This document shows positions 54,471 through 63,390 of a stretch of 64,000 nucleotides of DNA, in pieces; position 1 is the stretch's first letter, and every line of letters starts with the position of its first letter. The stretch lies in NCBI GenBank assembly GCA_020634415.1, contig JACKBT010000010.1, positions 62,001 to 126,000 of the forward strand. The letters run 5' to 3'. The DNA comes from Ardenticatenaceae bacterium. GTDB lineage: Bacteria; Chloroflexota; Anaerolineae; Promineifilales; Promineifilaceae. Position numbers and translations under genes: made by a program. Below the pieces are notes generated by a model. The model made no database searches, was not told where the DNA came from, and worked only from the letters and a program-made list of their open reading frames with translations.

Positions 54471-55133
54471 TTAGAGGTTTCCGTAACCTCTGAGGGTTTG
54501 CAGGTCTTCTTCGTCGAGGTAGCGACGGATGATGCGCCACGCACCGGCATTGATGATGAGAACGGTGGCGGCGAAGGTGACGGTGATGAAGAAGGCTTGG
54601 GGCAAGAGCAGACTGATGAGGAAGGGAAGAAGGCCCCCCACCAGTACCCCTGCTCCCCAAAACGGATGCACCAGTGCCAGTTTGAGTGAGTTCTTGATGA
54701 GGGCGGATAAAGGTGGGTTGACGGTGACGAGCAGGGGCCAGAGGTAGATGTTGCTTAAGAGCAGCAGGAAGGTGATGATGGTGGTGACGATGAGGGTCAT
54801 GATGGGCAGGAGTTGGTCGGTTCCTATCTGGCGCAAGGCGAGGTAGTTGAAGGTGACGAGACTGCCGAGGAGGAGATTGATGAGGGAAACGGCCGTTGCC
54901 TTTAGTGCATACTTCTTCATCGCCACAAAAAAATTGGCTAACGGCTCGGATGGTGACTGGCCGCGTCCCCAGGGGGCGATGGTGGCAAATAAAGCGGCCG
55001 TGGCCGCCGGCAGGGTAATCACCAGCAGCGAGCAGACGAGCCACAACAAATTCAGCAAAATGAAGGTGCTGACGGTATTCACCAGCTCCATCCAATCGAA
55101 CCCCCGATCTCCAACCTCTTCCTGTTCCGTCAC
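54471..55133 (-). CDS. YesL/DUF624 family membrane protein
   Basis: 220 residues from GTG 55133; the overlapping ATG two bases earlier runs straight into a stop. Five or six hydrophobic segments, with the family's polar N-terminal helix (WMELVNTVSTFILLNLLWLV) and a C-terminal IIRRYLDEEDLQTL. YesL proteins are coded next to sugar ABC transporters and rhamnogalacturonan genes in Firmicutes and others; the molecular role is not established. Here it follows the second permease with a single base between, and the same partnership is seen. Confidence 0.8.
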   Translation of the reverse strand: MTEQEEVGDRGFDWMELVNTVSTFILLNLLWLVCSLLVITLPAATAALFATIAPWGRGQSPSEPLANFFVAMKKYALKATAVSLINLLLGSLVTFNYLALRQIGTDQLLPIMTLIVTTIITFLLLLSNIYLWPLLVTVNPPLSALIKNSLKLALVHPFWGAGVLVGGLLPFLISLLLPQAFFITVTFAATVLIINAGAWRIIRRYLDEEDLQTLRGYGNL

Positions 55134-55134
55134 A

Positions 55135-56019
55135 TTATCCTTTCAGCCCCGTTGTGCTAATCCCATGCACCAGGTAGCGCTGGAAGAAAATGAAGATAGC
55201 AAACACAGGCACTAGAGAGAGCGTAGCCATCGCAAAAATCGCACCCCAATTGGTGACTGCATTGGGGTCAGACATGGAGCGCAGGGCCAGCGAAACGGTG
55301 TAGAGACGGGGGTCGTTTAAGTAGATGAGGGGTGAGAGGAAATCTTCCCATGTCCAATAGAAGGAGAAGATAGCCGCTGTGATGAGTGCAGGCTGGGCCA
55401 GCGGCATGATGATGCGCCAGAAGATGCCAAAACGGCTGGCTCCATCAATCTCGGCAGCCTCATCCAGCTCGCGGGGGATGCCGCGAATAAACTGCATCAA
55501 CAAGAAGATGAAAAATGCGCCGCCGGTCAGGCGCGGCACAATGAGCGGCAGGAAGGTGTTGACCCAGCCCATTTCGTTGAAGAGGATGTATTGGGGAATG
55601 AGTAAAACCTGGCGCGGCAGCATGAGGGTGAGGATCATGCAGGTGAACCAAAAGTTGCGGCCAGTGAATTTGATGCGAGCGAAACCGTAGGCAATAACGG
55701 CCGATGACAGCACAATCGCCACTGTACCCACAGTGGCATAGATGAGTGAGTTTCTAAAGTAGGTGGCAAAGGTAATGTTGCCAAAACCAGCCCAGCCAAT
55801 GCTGTAATTTTCCCAGGCAAACACTTCGGGAATAAGGGCAGTAACGTTTGTCCAAATCTCCGAAGGGCCTTTGAGCGAACTGGCAACCATCCAAATGATG
55901 GGGTAGATCATGAGCAGGCACAAGCCGCCAACCAGGAGATGATAGAAAAAGCTGCGGATGGCATCTTTTTGCTTCTTGGTCAGCGTGCCGGACTGGGGGC
56001 GGGGGGTTGAAATTTGCAT
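55135..56019 (-). CDS. Carbohydrate ABC transporter permease (MalG/CUT1 type)
   Basis: 294 residues, six hydrophobic segments. The EAA loop that docks the ATPase reads ELDEAAEIDGASRFGIFWRI, near residue 195. The N-terminus (LVGGLCLLMIYPIIWMV) is typical of MalG-like CUT1 permeases. It partners the MalF-type permease 71 bp upstream and the double solute-binding protein. No ATPase gene is in the window, so a shared MsmK-like ATPase elsewhere is likely. Confidence 0.93.
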   Translation of the reverse strand: MQISTPRPQSGTLTKKQKDAIRSFFYHLLVGGLCLLMIYPIIWMVASSLKGPSEIWTNVTALIPEVFAWENYSIGWAGFGNITFATYFRNSLIYATVGTVAIVLSSAVIAYGFARIKFTGRNFWFTCMILTLMLPRQVLLIPQYILFNEMGWVNTFLPLIVPRLTGGAFFIFLLMQFIRGIPRELDEAAEIDGASRFGIFWRIIMPLAQPALITAAIFSFYWTWEDFLSPLIYLNDPRLYTVSLALRSMSDPNAVTNWGAIFAMATLSLVPVFAIFIFFQRYLVHGISTTGLKG

Positions 56020-56090
56020 AACTTTATCTCGCTGCGGCTGGTTTCAGACCGTGCCGCTGAGGCTGGCTCGATGGCGCACCAACCAGAGCA

Positions 56091-57038
56091 TTATCCCTGA
56101 TCCTCGTAGAAGACCCAGGCGGAGGAGGTCTTGAATGTAATGGCGGTGAAGACAGCCACGATTAACAGCAGCACCCAGGCCATAGCTGTGCCGTAGCCCA
56201 TTTGGAAGGTGACGAAGGCGCGTTGGTAGAGGTAAAGGGCGTAGAAGAGGGTGGTGTCTAGCGGGCCACCGTTGGTGATGATGAGGGCTTGGGTGAAAAC
56301 GAGGAAGCCGCTGATTAGCTGCATGATCAGGTTGAAGAAGATGACGGGCGAGAGCATGGGGATGGTGATGCGGAAGAATTTTTGCCAGCCTGATGCGCCA
56401 TCAATGGAGGCCGATTCATACAAAGATTCGGGGATTTGGCGGAGGCCGGCCAGGAAGATGAGCATGGGTGAGCCGAACTGCCAGACAGCCAGGAGGATGA
56501 GTGTCCAAATGGCGGTTTCGGGACGGCCGATCCAGGCGCGGCTGACATCTATGCCAATCAAAGCCAGGGAGGCGTTCACCAGGCCATCGGAGGCGAAGAT
56601 GCGCCGCCACATGAGGGCGACGGCTACACTGCCGCCGATGATGGAGGGGGAGTAGTAGGCGGCGCGGTAGAAGCTGATGCCTTTACGATGGTTATTGAGC
56701 AGCATGGCTACACCCAACGCAAAAATGAGGCGGGCGGGAACGGCCGTAAATACATAGAAAAAGGTCGCCTTCACCGATTTCCAATAGCGTACATCATCAA
56801 AAAACATCGTGCGGAAATTTTCCAGACCAATCCATTCGGGGGCAGAGGTCAGATTATAATCCGTAAATGCCAGATAGAGTGAGCCAACCAGGGGCAAAAG
56901 GGTAAAGACAAAAAAGCCAATGAGCCAGGGAGAAATGAATAGATAACCGGAAATATTATCGCGCCTCGTCTTAGCCGCCGTGCGTTTTTGGGCAGCTTGG
57001 GCGGCTGCCGGGGAAATGGTGGGGATGCTGGAATCCAT
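56091..57038 (-). CDS. Sugar ABC transporter permease (MalF/CUT1 type)
   Basis: 315 residues from ATG 57038, which has GGAGG 5 nt upstream; a GTG at 57050 is in frame but worse placed. Six hydrophobic segments follow the cytoplasmic N-terminus AAAQAAQKRTAAKTRRDNIS. FISPWLIGFFVFTLLPLV opens helix 1 as in CUT1 permeases, and the EAA loop reads SLYESASIDGASGWQKFFRI near residue 210. It is separated from the binding-protein gene by a 34-bp palindromic terminator, which may lower permease expression relative to the binding protein. Confidence 0.93.
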   Translation of the reverse strand: MDSSIPTISPAAAQAAQKRTAAKTRRDNISGYLFISPWLIGFFVFTLLPLVGSLYLAFTDYNLTSAPEWIGLENFRTMFFDDVRYWKSVKATFFYVFTAVPARLIFALGVAMLLNNHRKGISFYRAAYYSPSIIGGSVAVALMWRRIFASDGLVNASLALIGIDVSRAWIGRPETAIWTLILLAVWQFGSPMLIFLAGLRQIPESLYESASIDGASGWQKFFRITIPMLSPVIFFNLIMQLISGFLVFTQALIITNGGPLDTTLFYALYLYQRAFVTFQMGYGTAMAWVLLLIVAVFTAITFKTSSAWVFYEDQG

Positions 57039-57122
57039 AAGAGCCTCCACAGATGCAAGCCAGGTGGGATAATGCTCTCTAGCTTATCAGCTTGTGCCTT
57101 ATCCCACCAGGAATTAACTGGA

Positions 57123-57156
57123 AAAAGCTGGCAGGTCGGCCGACCTGCCAGCTTTT
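57123..57156 (-). terminator. Palindromic terminator after the binding-protein gene
   Basis: A 34-bp loop-free perfect palindrome with AAAAGCTGGCAGGTCGG as the left half. On the minus strand it ends in TTTTT, 3 bp beyond the stop at 57160. It lies between the abundant binding protein and the permeases, the usual place for a partial terminator that sets the ratio of the two. Its centre contains CGGCCG. Confidence 0.8.
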
Positions 57157-57159
57157 GTT

Positions 57160-59820
57160 TTATTGATCCGCCAGGATGGCGTTGGCTTCTTCAATGAAGA
57201 GGTCAACGGCTTCTTCTGGGGTAATCTGTCCGTACATGAGGGGGTCTATGACCAGGGGTTCGTAGACATTGGTTTGGATGTCACCATGGGCTACAGGGTC
57301 GGGGGGTTGGATGGGGCTGACTTCGATGGTTGCCAGGAAGTCGAAGGTTTGTGCCGCCGCAGGGGACATGCTGGGTTTGATGGCATCGGCAACGGCCGTT
57401 GACACCGGCACACCACGCTCCGCCGCCAAAATCTCATTGGCTTCCACCGAATTGGTGAAGAAGTTGATGAAGATGGCTCCAGCCTCAGGGTTCGTGGCAT
57501 GGGAAGTGAGGGAGAAGAACATGGAAGGCTTGAGATAGTTGGCCGATTGGGTCGCGCCTACTGCACGCGGTACGGGAACCATCACCAAATTGCGGTCTTC
57601 GCCAGCGGCCGTGTACAGGGCCACAAACTGATTGGTGTGAGCAAAGAACATACCCGCATCGCCTGTCACAAAAGCGTTGTTTTCCAAGTTGGTGGGGTTA
57701 GCAATCTCTTCTTCACGGGAGACCATCGCCCCGGCATCTTGCAAACGCACCATCATGCTGAAGTAATCCACCAATGGCTGCTTGTCGCTAAAGCCCAGGG
57801 CTGTGCCATCGGCGTTGTACATACCCTCGCCCAAAGAGAGGTAAAGGGCATTCACAATTTGGGGGTTGGCTAAACCACCGACCACGCCATATTTGCCCGT
57901 GTTCTCATGGATTGCCATAGCGATTTCTTCAAAGTCGTCCCAGGTCCAATCCGGCGCGGGCAGGTCTATGCCTGCTTCTTCAAAGACATCCAGATCGAGG
58001 ACGAAAGATTGGGAGTTCGTGCCTAAACTGAGGGCGTATAACTGCCCGTCAATCATGCCGCCAGCGATGGCCTCTTCGGGTACATTGGAGAGGTCAATTA
58101 AACCCGCTTCAACATAGGGGTCTAAGGGGACGATGAGGCCATCTTGTTGGAATTGGAAGAAGCGGGCGTAATCTTGTTGAATCACGTCGGGCAGGTTGCC
58201 GCCAGCCGCTTTGGTTGCCAGCGATGTCCAGTAGTCGCCCCAACCGACGAATTCGTAGGTGACTTCGGTATCGGGGTTTTGTTCCATGAACAGGTCAACG
58301 GTGGCGATGGTGCGTTCGTGGCGGTTTTGGGAACCCCACCATTGCAGTTGGAATTCGCCTTCGGCCATGGGGGCAGCGGCCGTTTCGGCGGGTGCTTCGG
58401 TAGACAGGGAGACTTCTTGACCCGCTAAAATCTTGTTGGCCTCTTCCATAAACATGGCCACGGCTTCTTCGGGCGAGATTTGTCCGTACATCAGGGGATC
58501 AATAATCAGGGGTTCGTAGACATTGGTTTGGATGTCGCCATGAGCAATGGGGTCGGGCGGGCGAATGGGGCTGACGTCCAGGTTTGCCAGGAAGTCGAAG
58601 GTAGCGGCCGCCGCTGGTTCCATGTTGGGTTTGATGGCATCGGCAACGGCCGTTGACACCGGCACACCACGCTCCGCCGCCAAAATCTCATTGGCCTCCA
58701 CTGAATTGGTGAAATAATCAATAAAAACTGCGCCCGCTTCCAAATTCTCGCCATGCGAAGTAAGCGAGAAGAACATAGAGGGCTTCAAATAGTTAGCCGA
58801 TTGGGTGGCCCCCACCGCACGCGGCACAGGAACCATCATCAAATTGCGGCCTTCACCAGCGGCCGTATTCAGGGCCACATATTGGTTGGTATGGGCAAAG
58901 AACATACCCGCCTCACCCGTCACAAAAGCATTGTTTTCCAAATTGGTCGGGTTGGCAATCTCTTCCTCACGGGACACCATCGCCCCAGCATCTTGCAGCC
59001 GCACCATCATGGCAAAATAGTCAATCAATGGCTGTGGATCGCTGAAACCCAACGTCAAACCATCGTCACTGTACATGCCTTCACCCAGGGAAAGGTACAG
59101 TGCATTGACCAATTGGGGATTCGCCAGACCACCCACCACACCAAATTTGCCCGTGTTTTCATGAATAGCCAGGGCAATCTCTTCAAAATCGGCCCAAGTC
59201 CAGTCCGGTGCCGGCAAATCTATCCCTGCTTCGGCAAAGACATCCAAATCCAGTACAAAGGATTGGGAGTTTGTGCCTAAGCTGAGGGCGTAGAGTTCGC
59301 CACCGATGCGACCACCGGCAATGGCTTCATCGGGCACGTTGGAGATGTCAATTAAACCAGCTTCAATGTAGGGATCAAGCGGCACAATCAGGCCATCTTC
59401 GGCAAATTGATAGAAACGGGCGTAATCTTGCTGAATCACATCGGGCAGATTACCGCCAGCCGCTTTGGTTGCCAGCGATGTCCAATAATCGCCCCAACCT
59501 ACAAATTCATAGGTGATGTCATAATCGGGGTTTTCTTCCAGGAACTTTTCGATGGTGGCAATGGTGCGCTCGTGGCGATTTTGGGAACCCCACCACTGGA
59601 GTTGGAATTCCCCACCGGTGGGGGCCGAGATTTCTTCGGGTTCGGTAACGGCCGTTTCCTCACCACCACTCCCTTCACTTTCCGCTGGCGCCTCTGTGGC
59701 CTGCACCTCTTCCGCCTCCTCATCACCCGAACCGCTGGGCGATGAACAAGCCACCACAAACAAAATCATGGCTACCAGCATCAACAAGATTGCAAACAGG
59801 CTAACTTTTGAACGTCTCAT
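57160..59820 (-). CDS. Sugar-binding lipoprotein with two tandem solute-binding domains
   Basis: 886 residues from ATG 59820, which has AGGAGGA upstream; the GTG at 59898 would add 26 Cys-rich residues before the signal. Signal helix FAILLMLVAMILFVVAC with lipobox Cys near residue 24, then an acidic linker. Two complete type 1 solute-binding domains of about 418 residues follow (about 66-470 and 485-886), each starting EFQLQWWGSQNRHERTIAT and ending near YGQI(S/T)PEEAV. They are roughly 85% identical by eye. Only the first has a lipid anchor. It would capture the oligosaccharide for the two permeases. Confidence 0.9.
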   Translation of the reverse strand: MRRSKVSLFAILLMLVAMILFVVACSSPSGSGDEEAEEVQATEAPAESEGSGGEETAVTEPEEISAPTGGEFQLQWWGSQNRHERTIATIEKFLEENPDYDITYEFVGWGDYWTSLATKAAGGNLPDVIQQDYARFYQFAEDGLIVPLDPYIEAGLIDISNVPDEAIAGGRIGGELYALSLGTNSQSFVLDLDVFAEAGIDLPAPDWTWADFEEIALAIHENTGKFGVVGGLANPQLVNALYLSLGEGMYSDDGLTLGFSDPQPLIDYFAMMVRLQDAGAMVSREEEIANPTNLENNAFVTGEAGMFFAHTNQYVALNTAAGEGRNLMMVPVPRAVGATQSANYLKPSMFFSLTSHGENLEAGAVFIDYFTNSVEANEILAAERGVPVSTAVADAIKPNMEPAAAATFDFLANLDVSPIRPPDPIAHGDIQTNVYEPLIIDPLMYGQISPEEAVAMFMEEANKILAGQEVSLSTEAPAETAAAPMAEGEFQLQWWGSQNRHERTIATVDLFMEQNPDTEVTYEFVGWGDYWTSLATKAAGGNLPDVIQQDYARFFQFQQDGLIVPLDPYVEAGLIDLSNVPEEAIAGGMIDGQLYALSLGTNSQSFVLDLDVFEEAGIDLPAPDWTWDDFEEIAMAIHENTGKYGVVGGLANPQIVNALYLSLGEGMYNADGTALGFSDKQPLVDYFSMMVRLQDAGAMVSREEEIANPTNLENNAFVTGDAGMFFAHTNQFVALYTAAGEDRNLVMVPVPRAVGATQSANYLKPSMFFSLTSHATNPEAGAIFINFFTNSVEANEILAAERGVPVSTAVADAIKPSMSPAAAQTFDFLATIEVSPIQPPDPVAHGDIQTNVYEPLVIDPLMYGQITPEEAVDLFIEEANAILADQ
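57163..59625 (-). repeat. In-frame tandem duplication, period 1254 bp
   Basis: Corresponding points in the two binding-protein domains are 1254 bp (418 codons) apart: for example the palindrome in GCATCGGCAACGGCCGTTGA is at 57391 and again at 58645. Long exact or near-exact stretches recur at this spacing over both copies, while third-codon positions differ in many places, so the duplication is not brand new. Confidence 0.88.
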
Positions 59821-59995
59821 CTGATTTTTCTTCCTCCTAACATATGTAGATTGTAGATAGTGGGAATTGCATCCACATGATTCACAACCACATGACACAA
59901 TTCAGCCCAAACCCCCACTTTCTGCAAGACGACTATCAAAGATTTTTAGCGCTCAATCACCTCCTTCATACAAACAGCTTGTCAACCTAAAAATA

Positions 59996-60021
59996 ATCAT
60001 ATATCATATATGATATATGAT
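59996..60021. promoter_or_regulatory. 26-bp AT-rich palindrome, probable GntR operator
   Basis: A perfect palindrome centred at 60008/60009, with half-site ATCATATATCATA, continuing on the right into further TATGATA/TATAGGATATAGG copies up to about 60033. It sits in the 378-bp gap between the divergent ABC operon (start 59820) and the GntR gene (start 60199), which otherwise holds no gene. On the minus strand a TTGACA lies at 59985-59980, beside the palindrome, with no good -10 seen. Confidence 0.6.
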
Positions 60022-60198
60022 ATAGGATATAGGACAAATTTATTTCCGTCAACAACAAATTTGCCCCCTTCCCACCTTCCCCCACCCATAACCTTAAAGG
60101 GCTGGCAGCGCATGGCAATTCACCTCTGGCATACATGGCAAGAAGCAAGGATTTACATTATGCTTACTAAAAACGAACAGTGAAATTACGAGGTGGTT

Positions 60199-60876
60199 AT
60201 GAGTACAGTATTCCGCAGCAAAAACGAGGTTGTCTACGAGCTATTACACCAGGCCATCATTCGTGGGGATTACAAGCCCGGCGAGCGGGTGGTAATAGAT
60301 GATGTAGCGACCAAATTAGGCGTTAGCTCCATTCCCATTCGTGAAGCTCTGCGCCAGTTAGAGGCCGATGGCTTTGTGGAGATTGCCCCTTACGTCGGGG
60401 CAACCGTCACCGAAATCAGTGCCGACTCTATCTTTGAAATTTTCGGCCTGTTAGAAACAATGGAAGCCATCTGCGCCCGGTCAGCTTGCCGCTGCATGAC
60501 CGATGCCGAAATCGCCAAACTAGACGAGTTGGTGCAGCAAATGGATGCCAGCATGAATGATCCAGAGAATTGGTCGAAATTAAACAAAACCTTTCATTTA
60601 CAAATTTGTGATTATGCCCACACTGGCCTCATCAAAGAGATGATGCGCAAAGTATTAGATCACTGGGATCGGCTGCGCGTACAATATATGAAAGATGTGC
60701 TGGGGCTGCGCGTGGAGATGGCCCAGGCCGAACACCGCCAAATCATGATCGCTTTCCACAACCGCAATGCCGATGAAGCCGAACAGTTCATTCGCGTGCA
60801 TAACCAAAATGCGCTGGCCGCATACAACAACTATCTGCTAGCGGTGGGCCTTTTGGAAAAAAATGGAGGCTGTTGA
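60199..60876 (+). CDS. GntR family regulator, FadR/FCD subfamily
   Basis: 225 residues from ATG 60199, with GAGGTGG just upstream (GTG 60193 is an alternative). The winged-helix part is [20 protein letters not shown], then [22 protein letters not shown]. The FCD effector domain follows from about residue 75, with [13 protein letters not shown] (His), and [14 protein letters not shown] (His) supplying metal-binding positions, which points to a carboxylate or sugar-acid effector. It is divergent from the ABC operon, with the 26-bp palindrome between, and probably controls both sides. Its stop overlaps the next start (TGATG). Confidence 0.9.
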   Translation: MSTVFRSKNEVVYELLHQAIIRGDYKPGERVVIDDVATKLGVSSIPIREALRQLEADGFVEIAPYVGATVTEISADSIFEIFGLLETMEAICARSACRCMTDAEIAKLDELVQQMDASMNDPENWSKLNKTFHLQICDYAHTGLIKEMMRKVLDHWDRLRVQYMKDVLGLRVEMAQAEHRQIMIAFHNRNADEAEQFIRVHNQNALAAYNNYLLAVGLLEKNGGC

Positions 60877-61835
60877 TGATGTCCGAAGCACACCCATCTG
60901 CCCGAATAAAATTGAAGCGCAAAATTACGGGCATTTCGGCCATTTTGCTGCCCTATACGGCATCTGGCACGGTGGATTGGCTGGGATTTGAGGCGCATGT
61001 GGGGCGAACGGCCGATCACCACATCACCCCCGCCATCAACATGGACACCGGCTACGCCAACCTCATTGACCAGGCCACCCGCGAAGAGGCATTGGCCCGC
61101 ACCCGTGCTGTGCTGGCTGGGGGCCAATTTTGCGCCGGGGCCTACGTCGCCAGCCAACCGGGCGATAGCTGGAACCCCGACCCCGTTTGCCGCCAAATCG
61201 AGATCATCCAGGAACATGGCGGCACCCCCATCATCTTCCAATCCTTTGGCCTGACAAGCCAATCACCAGACCAAATCGTGGCCGCTTACGCCGATTTGGG
61301 GCGGCACTGCGACCGCTTCATCGCCTTCGAGCTGGGCCAAATGTTCGCCCCCTTCGGCCAGATTTACGATCTGGAAACCTACGCCGGTTTGCTGGAAATA
61401 CCCCAGTGCCTGGGGGCCAAACATTCCTCGCTGAACCGCGAACTGGAGTGGCAGCGGCTGCAACTGCGCGACGAGCGCCGCCCCGATTTCAAAGTTTTCA
61501 CCGGCAATGATTTGGCGATTGACATGGTTATGTATGGCTCCGATTATTTGTTAGGCTTAAGCACCTTCGCCCCGGATTTATTCGCCCAACGAGATGCGCT
61601 GTGGGAAGCGGGCGATCCTGCCTTTTATGAATTGAATGATATTTTGCAATATCTGGGCTTTTTTGCCTTTCGCGCCCCCGTGCCCGCCTACAAACACAGC
61701 GCGGCTCAATTTTTGAAGCTGCGCGGCTGGATTGAATCGGATGAGACGCACCCGCTGGCGGAGCAACGGCCGTTAAGCGATGTGGCCGTTCTACGGGAGA
61801 TTGGGGAGCGATTAGGTGTCCTCGGTAATCAGTAA
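60876..61835 (+). CDS. Dihydrodipicolinate synthase/N-acetylneuraminate lyase family protein
   Basis: 319 residues from ATG 60876 (GGAGG 7 nt upstream); ATG 60879 is also possible. A TIM barrel with the family's opening [20 protein letters not shown]. The Schiff-base lysine is probably in [12 protein letters not shown] near residue 187, followed by [21 protein letters not shown]. The usual Tyr of the proton relay is not obvious. Members act as aldolases or dehydratases on keto acids such as 2-keto-3-deoxysugar acids. Coupled to the GntR gene and 48 bp ahead of an old-yellow-enzyme gene, a keto-sugar-acid role is likely. Confidence 0.82.
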   Translation: MMSEAHPSARIKLKRKITGISAILLPYTASGTVDWLGFEAHVGRTADHHITPAINMDTGYANLIDQATREEALARTRAVLAGGQFCAGAYVASQPGDSWNPDPVCRQIEIIQEHGGTPIIFQSFGLTSQSPDQIVAAYADLGRHCDRFIAFELGQMFAPFGQIYDLETYAGLLEIPQCLGAKHSSLNRELEWQRLQLRDERRPDFKVFTGNDLAIDMVMYGSDYLLGLSTFAPDLFAQRDALWEAGDPAFYELNDILQYLGFFAFRAPVPAYKHSAAQFLKLRGWIESDETHPLAEQRPLSDVAVLREIGERLGVLGNQ

Positions 61836-61867
61836 TCCGATTACCGTTCACCAATTACCGATTACGC
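61823..61867. repeat. Short-repeat element I (GGTAATC type)
   Basis: CGGTAATC (61823-61830) faces GATTACCG (61839-61846), with further GGTAATC-like and inverted units up to 61867. It overlaps the stop of the DapA-family gene and ends about 16 nt before the next start at 61884. Here, unlike the others, a strong ribosome site (AAGGAGG) follows the element. Confidence 0.55.
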
Positions 61868-61883
61868 AAATTAAGGAGGACTT

Positions 61884-63329
61884 ATGGCTACTCACCGCCG
61901 TGTGGCGCAGTTGCGAACGGCCGATAAATTTCGGCAGCATTTAGAGGACATCGGGGTCACATTGGGCTTCGATGAGGCGATGATGGGTGGGGCAGAAGCC
62001 CCTTTGGCCCAAAGTTTAGTGGTAAACGGCCGTACCCTCACCAACCGTTTCGCCGTTTTGCCCATGGAAGGCTGGGATGGCACCGCTGATGGGTATCCCA
62101 GCGAATTGACCAAACGGCGCTGGCAGCACTTTGGGCAAAGCGGAGCCAAGCTCTTTTTTGGCGGCGAAGCGGTGGCCGTGCGCCACGATGGCCGCGCCAA
62201 TCCCCAGCAGTTAATGATTAGCAACAAACATGTAGCGGCCATTGCCGAACTGCGGCAAGGTTTGGTAACAGCCCACCGCGAGAAATATGGCCGGGCCGAC
62301 GACCTTTACATGGGCTTACAACTCACCCACTCTGGCCGCTTTTGCCGCCCTGAACAAGATTGGGCACTCAAACCCTATGTGCTTTACCGTCACCCGCTTC
62401 TCGATGAAAAATACAACCTGCCAGCCAACCATGCGGTGATGACCGATGGTGAGATTCGGCAGTTGATTGAGCAGTTTGTGCAAGCGGCCGTTCTGGCCCA
62501 AAAAGCGGGCTTCGATTTCGTAGACCTGAAGCATTGTCATGGCTATCTCGGCCACGAATTTTTAAGCGCGGTAGACCGCGAGGGTGATTATGGCGGCAGC
62601 TTTGAAAACCGCACCCGCTTCCTGCGCGACATTGTGGCTGGGGTGCGCAGCGAAGCCCCCGGTTTGGACATTGGCGTGCGCCTGAGTGCCTTTGATTGGA
62701 TTCCCTTCCGCATGGGTGAGGGCAATGTGGGTGAGGCGGAGGTGTGGGAGAACGGCCGTTATCCCTACGCTTTCGGCGGCGGCGGCAGCGGCACCACCAT
62801 AGACCTGACCGAACCCAAAGCCTTCCTCGACTTACTCCTCTCCCTGGACATCAAACTGGTGTGCATCACCGCGGGCAGCCCCTACTACACCCCCCACCTC
62901 ATTCGTCCCGCCCTCTTCCCGCCGTCTGATGGCTATCTGCCGCCCGAAGACCCCCTGACTGGCGTCGCCCGTCACATTGCCGTCACGGCCGAACTGAAAC
63001 GGTATCGTCCCGAACTCACCTTTGTCGGCTCTGGCTACTCCTATCTGCAAGATTGGCTGCCCAATGTGGCCCAACATTCGGTGCGGACGGGCCAGACGGA
63101 TTTGGTGGGTTTGGGGCGGATGATTTTGTCTTATCACGAGATTGTGGATGATGTGTTGGCGGGACGGCCGTTACAGCGCAAACGCATCTGCCGCACCTTC
63201 AGCGACTGCACCACCGGCCCCCGCAACCACCTGCCCTCCGGCTGCTACCCCCTGGACGATTTCTACAAAGTCCGCCCCGAAGCCGAACTGTTGGCCGAGG
63301 CCAAAAAGCAGTTCAAAATAACCTCATAA
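61884..63329 (+). CDS. NADH:flavin oxidoreductase (old yellow enzyme) family protein
   Basis: 481 residues with a strong AAGGAGG before the start. The FMN-binding TIM barrel starts near residue 45 ([19 protein letters not shown]). Typical positions follow: [13 protein letters not shown] near 142, [19 protein letters not shown] near 212 (active-site His pair), [15 protein letters not shown] near 235 and [14 protein letters not shown] near 412. The Cys-rich 4Fe-4S part of the long OYE type is shortened to [13 protein letters not shown]. It reduces activated C=C or related bonds. Its place after a DapA-family gene suggests a sugar-acid pathway. Confidence 0.88.
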   Translation: MATHRRVAQLRTADKFRQHLEDIGVTLGFDEAMMGGAEAPLAQSLVVNGRTLTNRFAVLPMEGWDGTADGYPSELTKRRWQHFGQSGAKLFFGGEAVAVRHDGRANPQQLMISNKHVAAIAELRQGLVTAHREKYGRADDLYMGLQLTHSGRFCRPEQDWALKPYVLYRHPLLDEKYNLPANHAVMTDGEIRQLIEQFVQAAVLAQKAGFDFVDLKHCHGYLGHEFLSAVDREGDYGGSFENRTRFLRDIVAGVRSEAPGLDIGVRLSAFDWIPFRMGEGNVGEAEVWENGRYPYAFGGGGSGTTIDLTEPKAFLDLLLSLDIKLVCITAGSPYYTPHLIRPALFPPSDGYLPPEDPLTGVARHIAVTAELKRYRPELTFVGSGYSYLQDWLPNVAQHSVRTGQTDLVGLGRMILSYHEIVDDVLAGRPLQRKRICRTFSDCTTGPRNHLPSGCYPLDDFYKVRPEAELLAEAKKQFKITS

Positions 63330-63337
63330 TTTAACGA

Positions 63338-63374
63338 CAAGATTGGCCCAGTCTCCCAGACTGCGCCAATCTTG
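63338..63374. repeat. Intergenic hairpin between OYE and Gfo/Idh genes
   Basis: Outer arms CAAGATTGGC/GCCAATCTTG (63338-63347/63365-63374) and inner arms CAGTCT/AGACTG around a CCC loop give a 16-bp stem with one mismatch. No T-run follows. It ends 16 nt before ATG 63391, again close to a start codon, though it is not built of tandem heptamers. Confidence 0.7.
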
Positions 63375-63390
63375 CCGCAGCATACACCCC

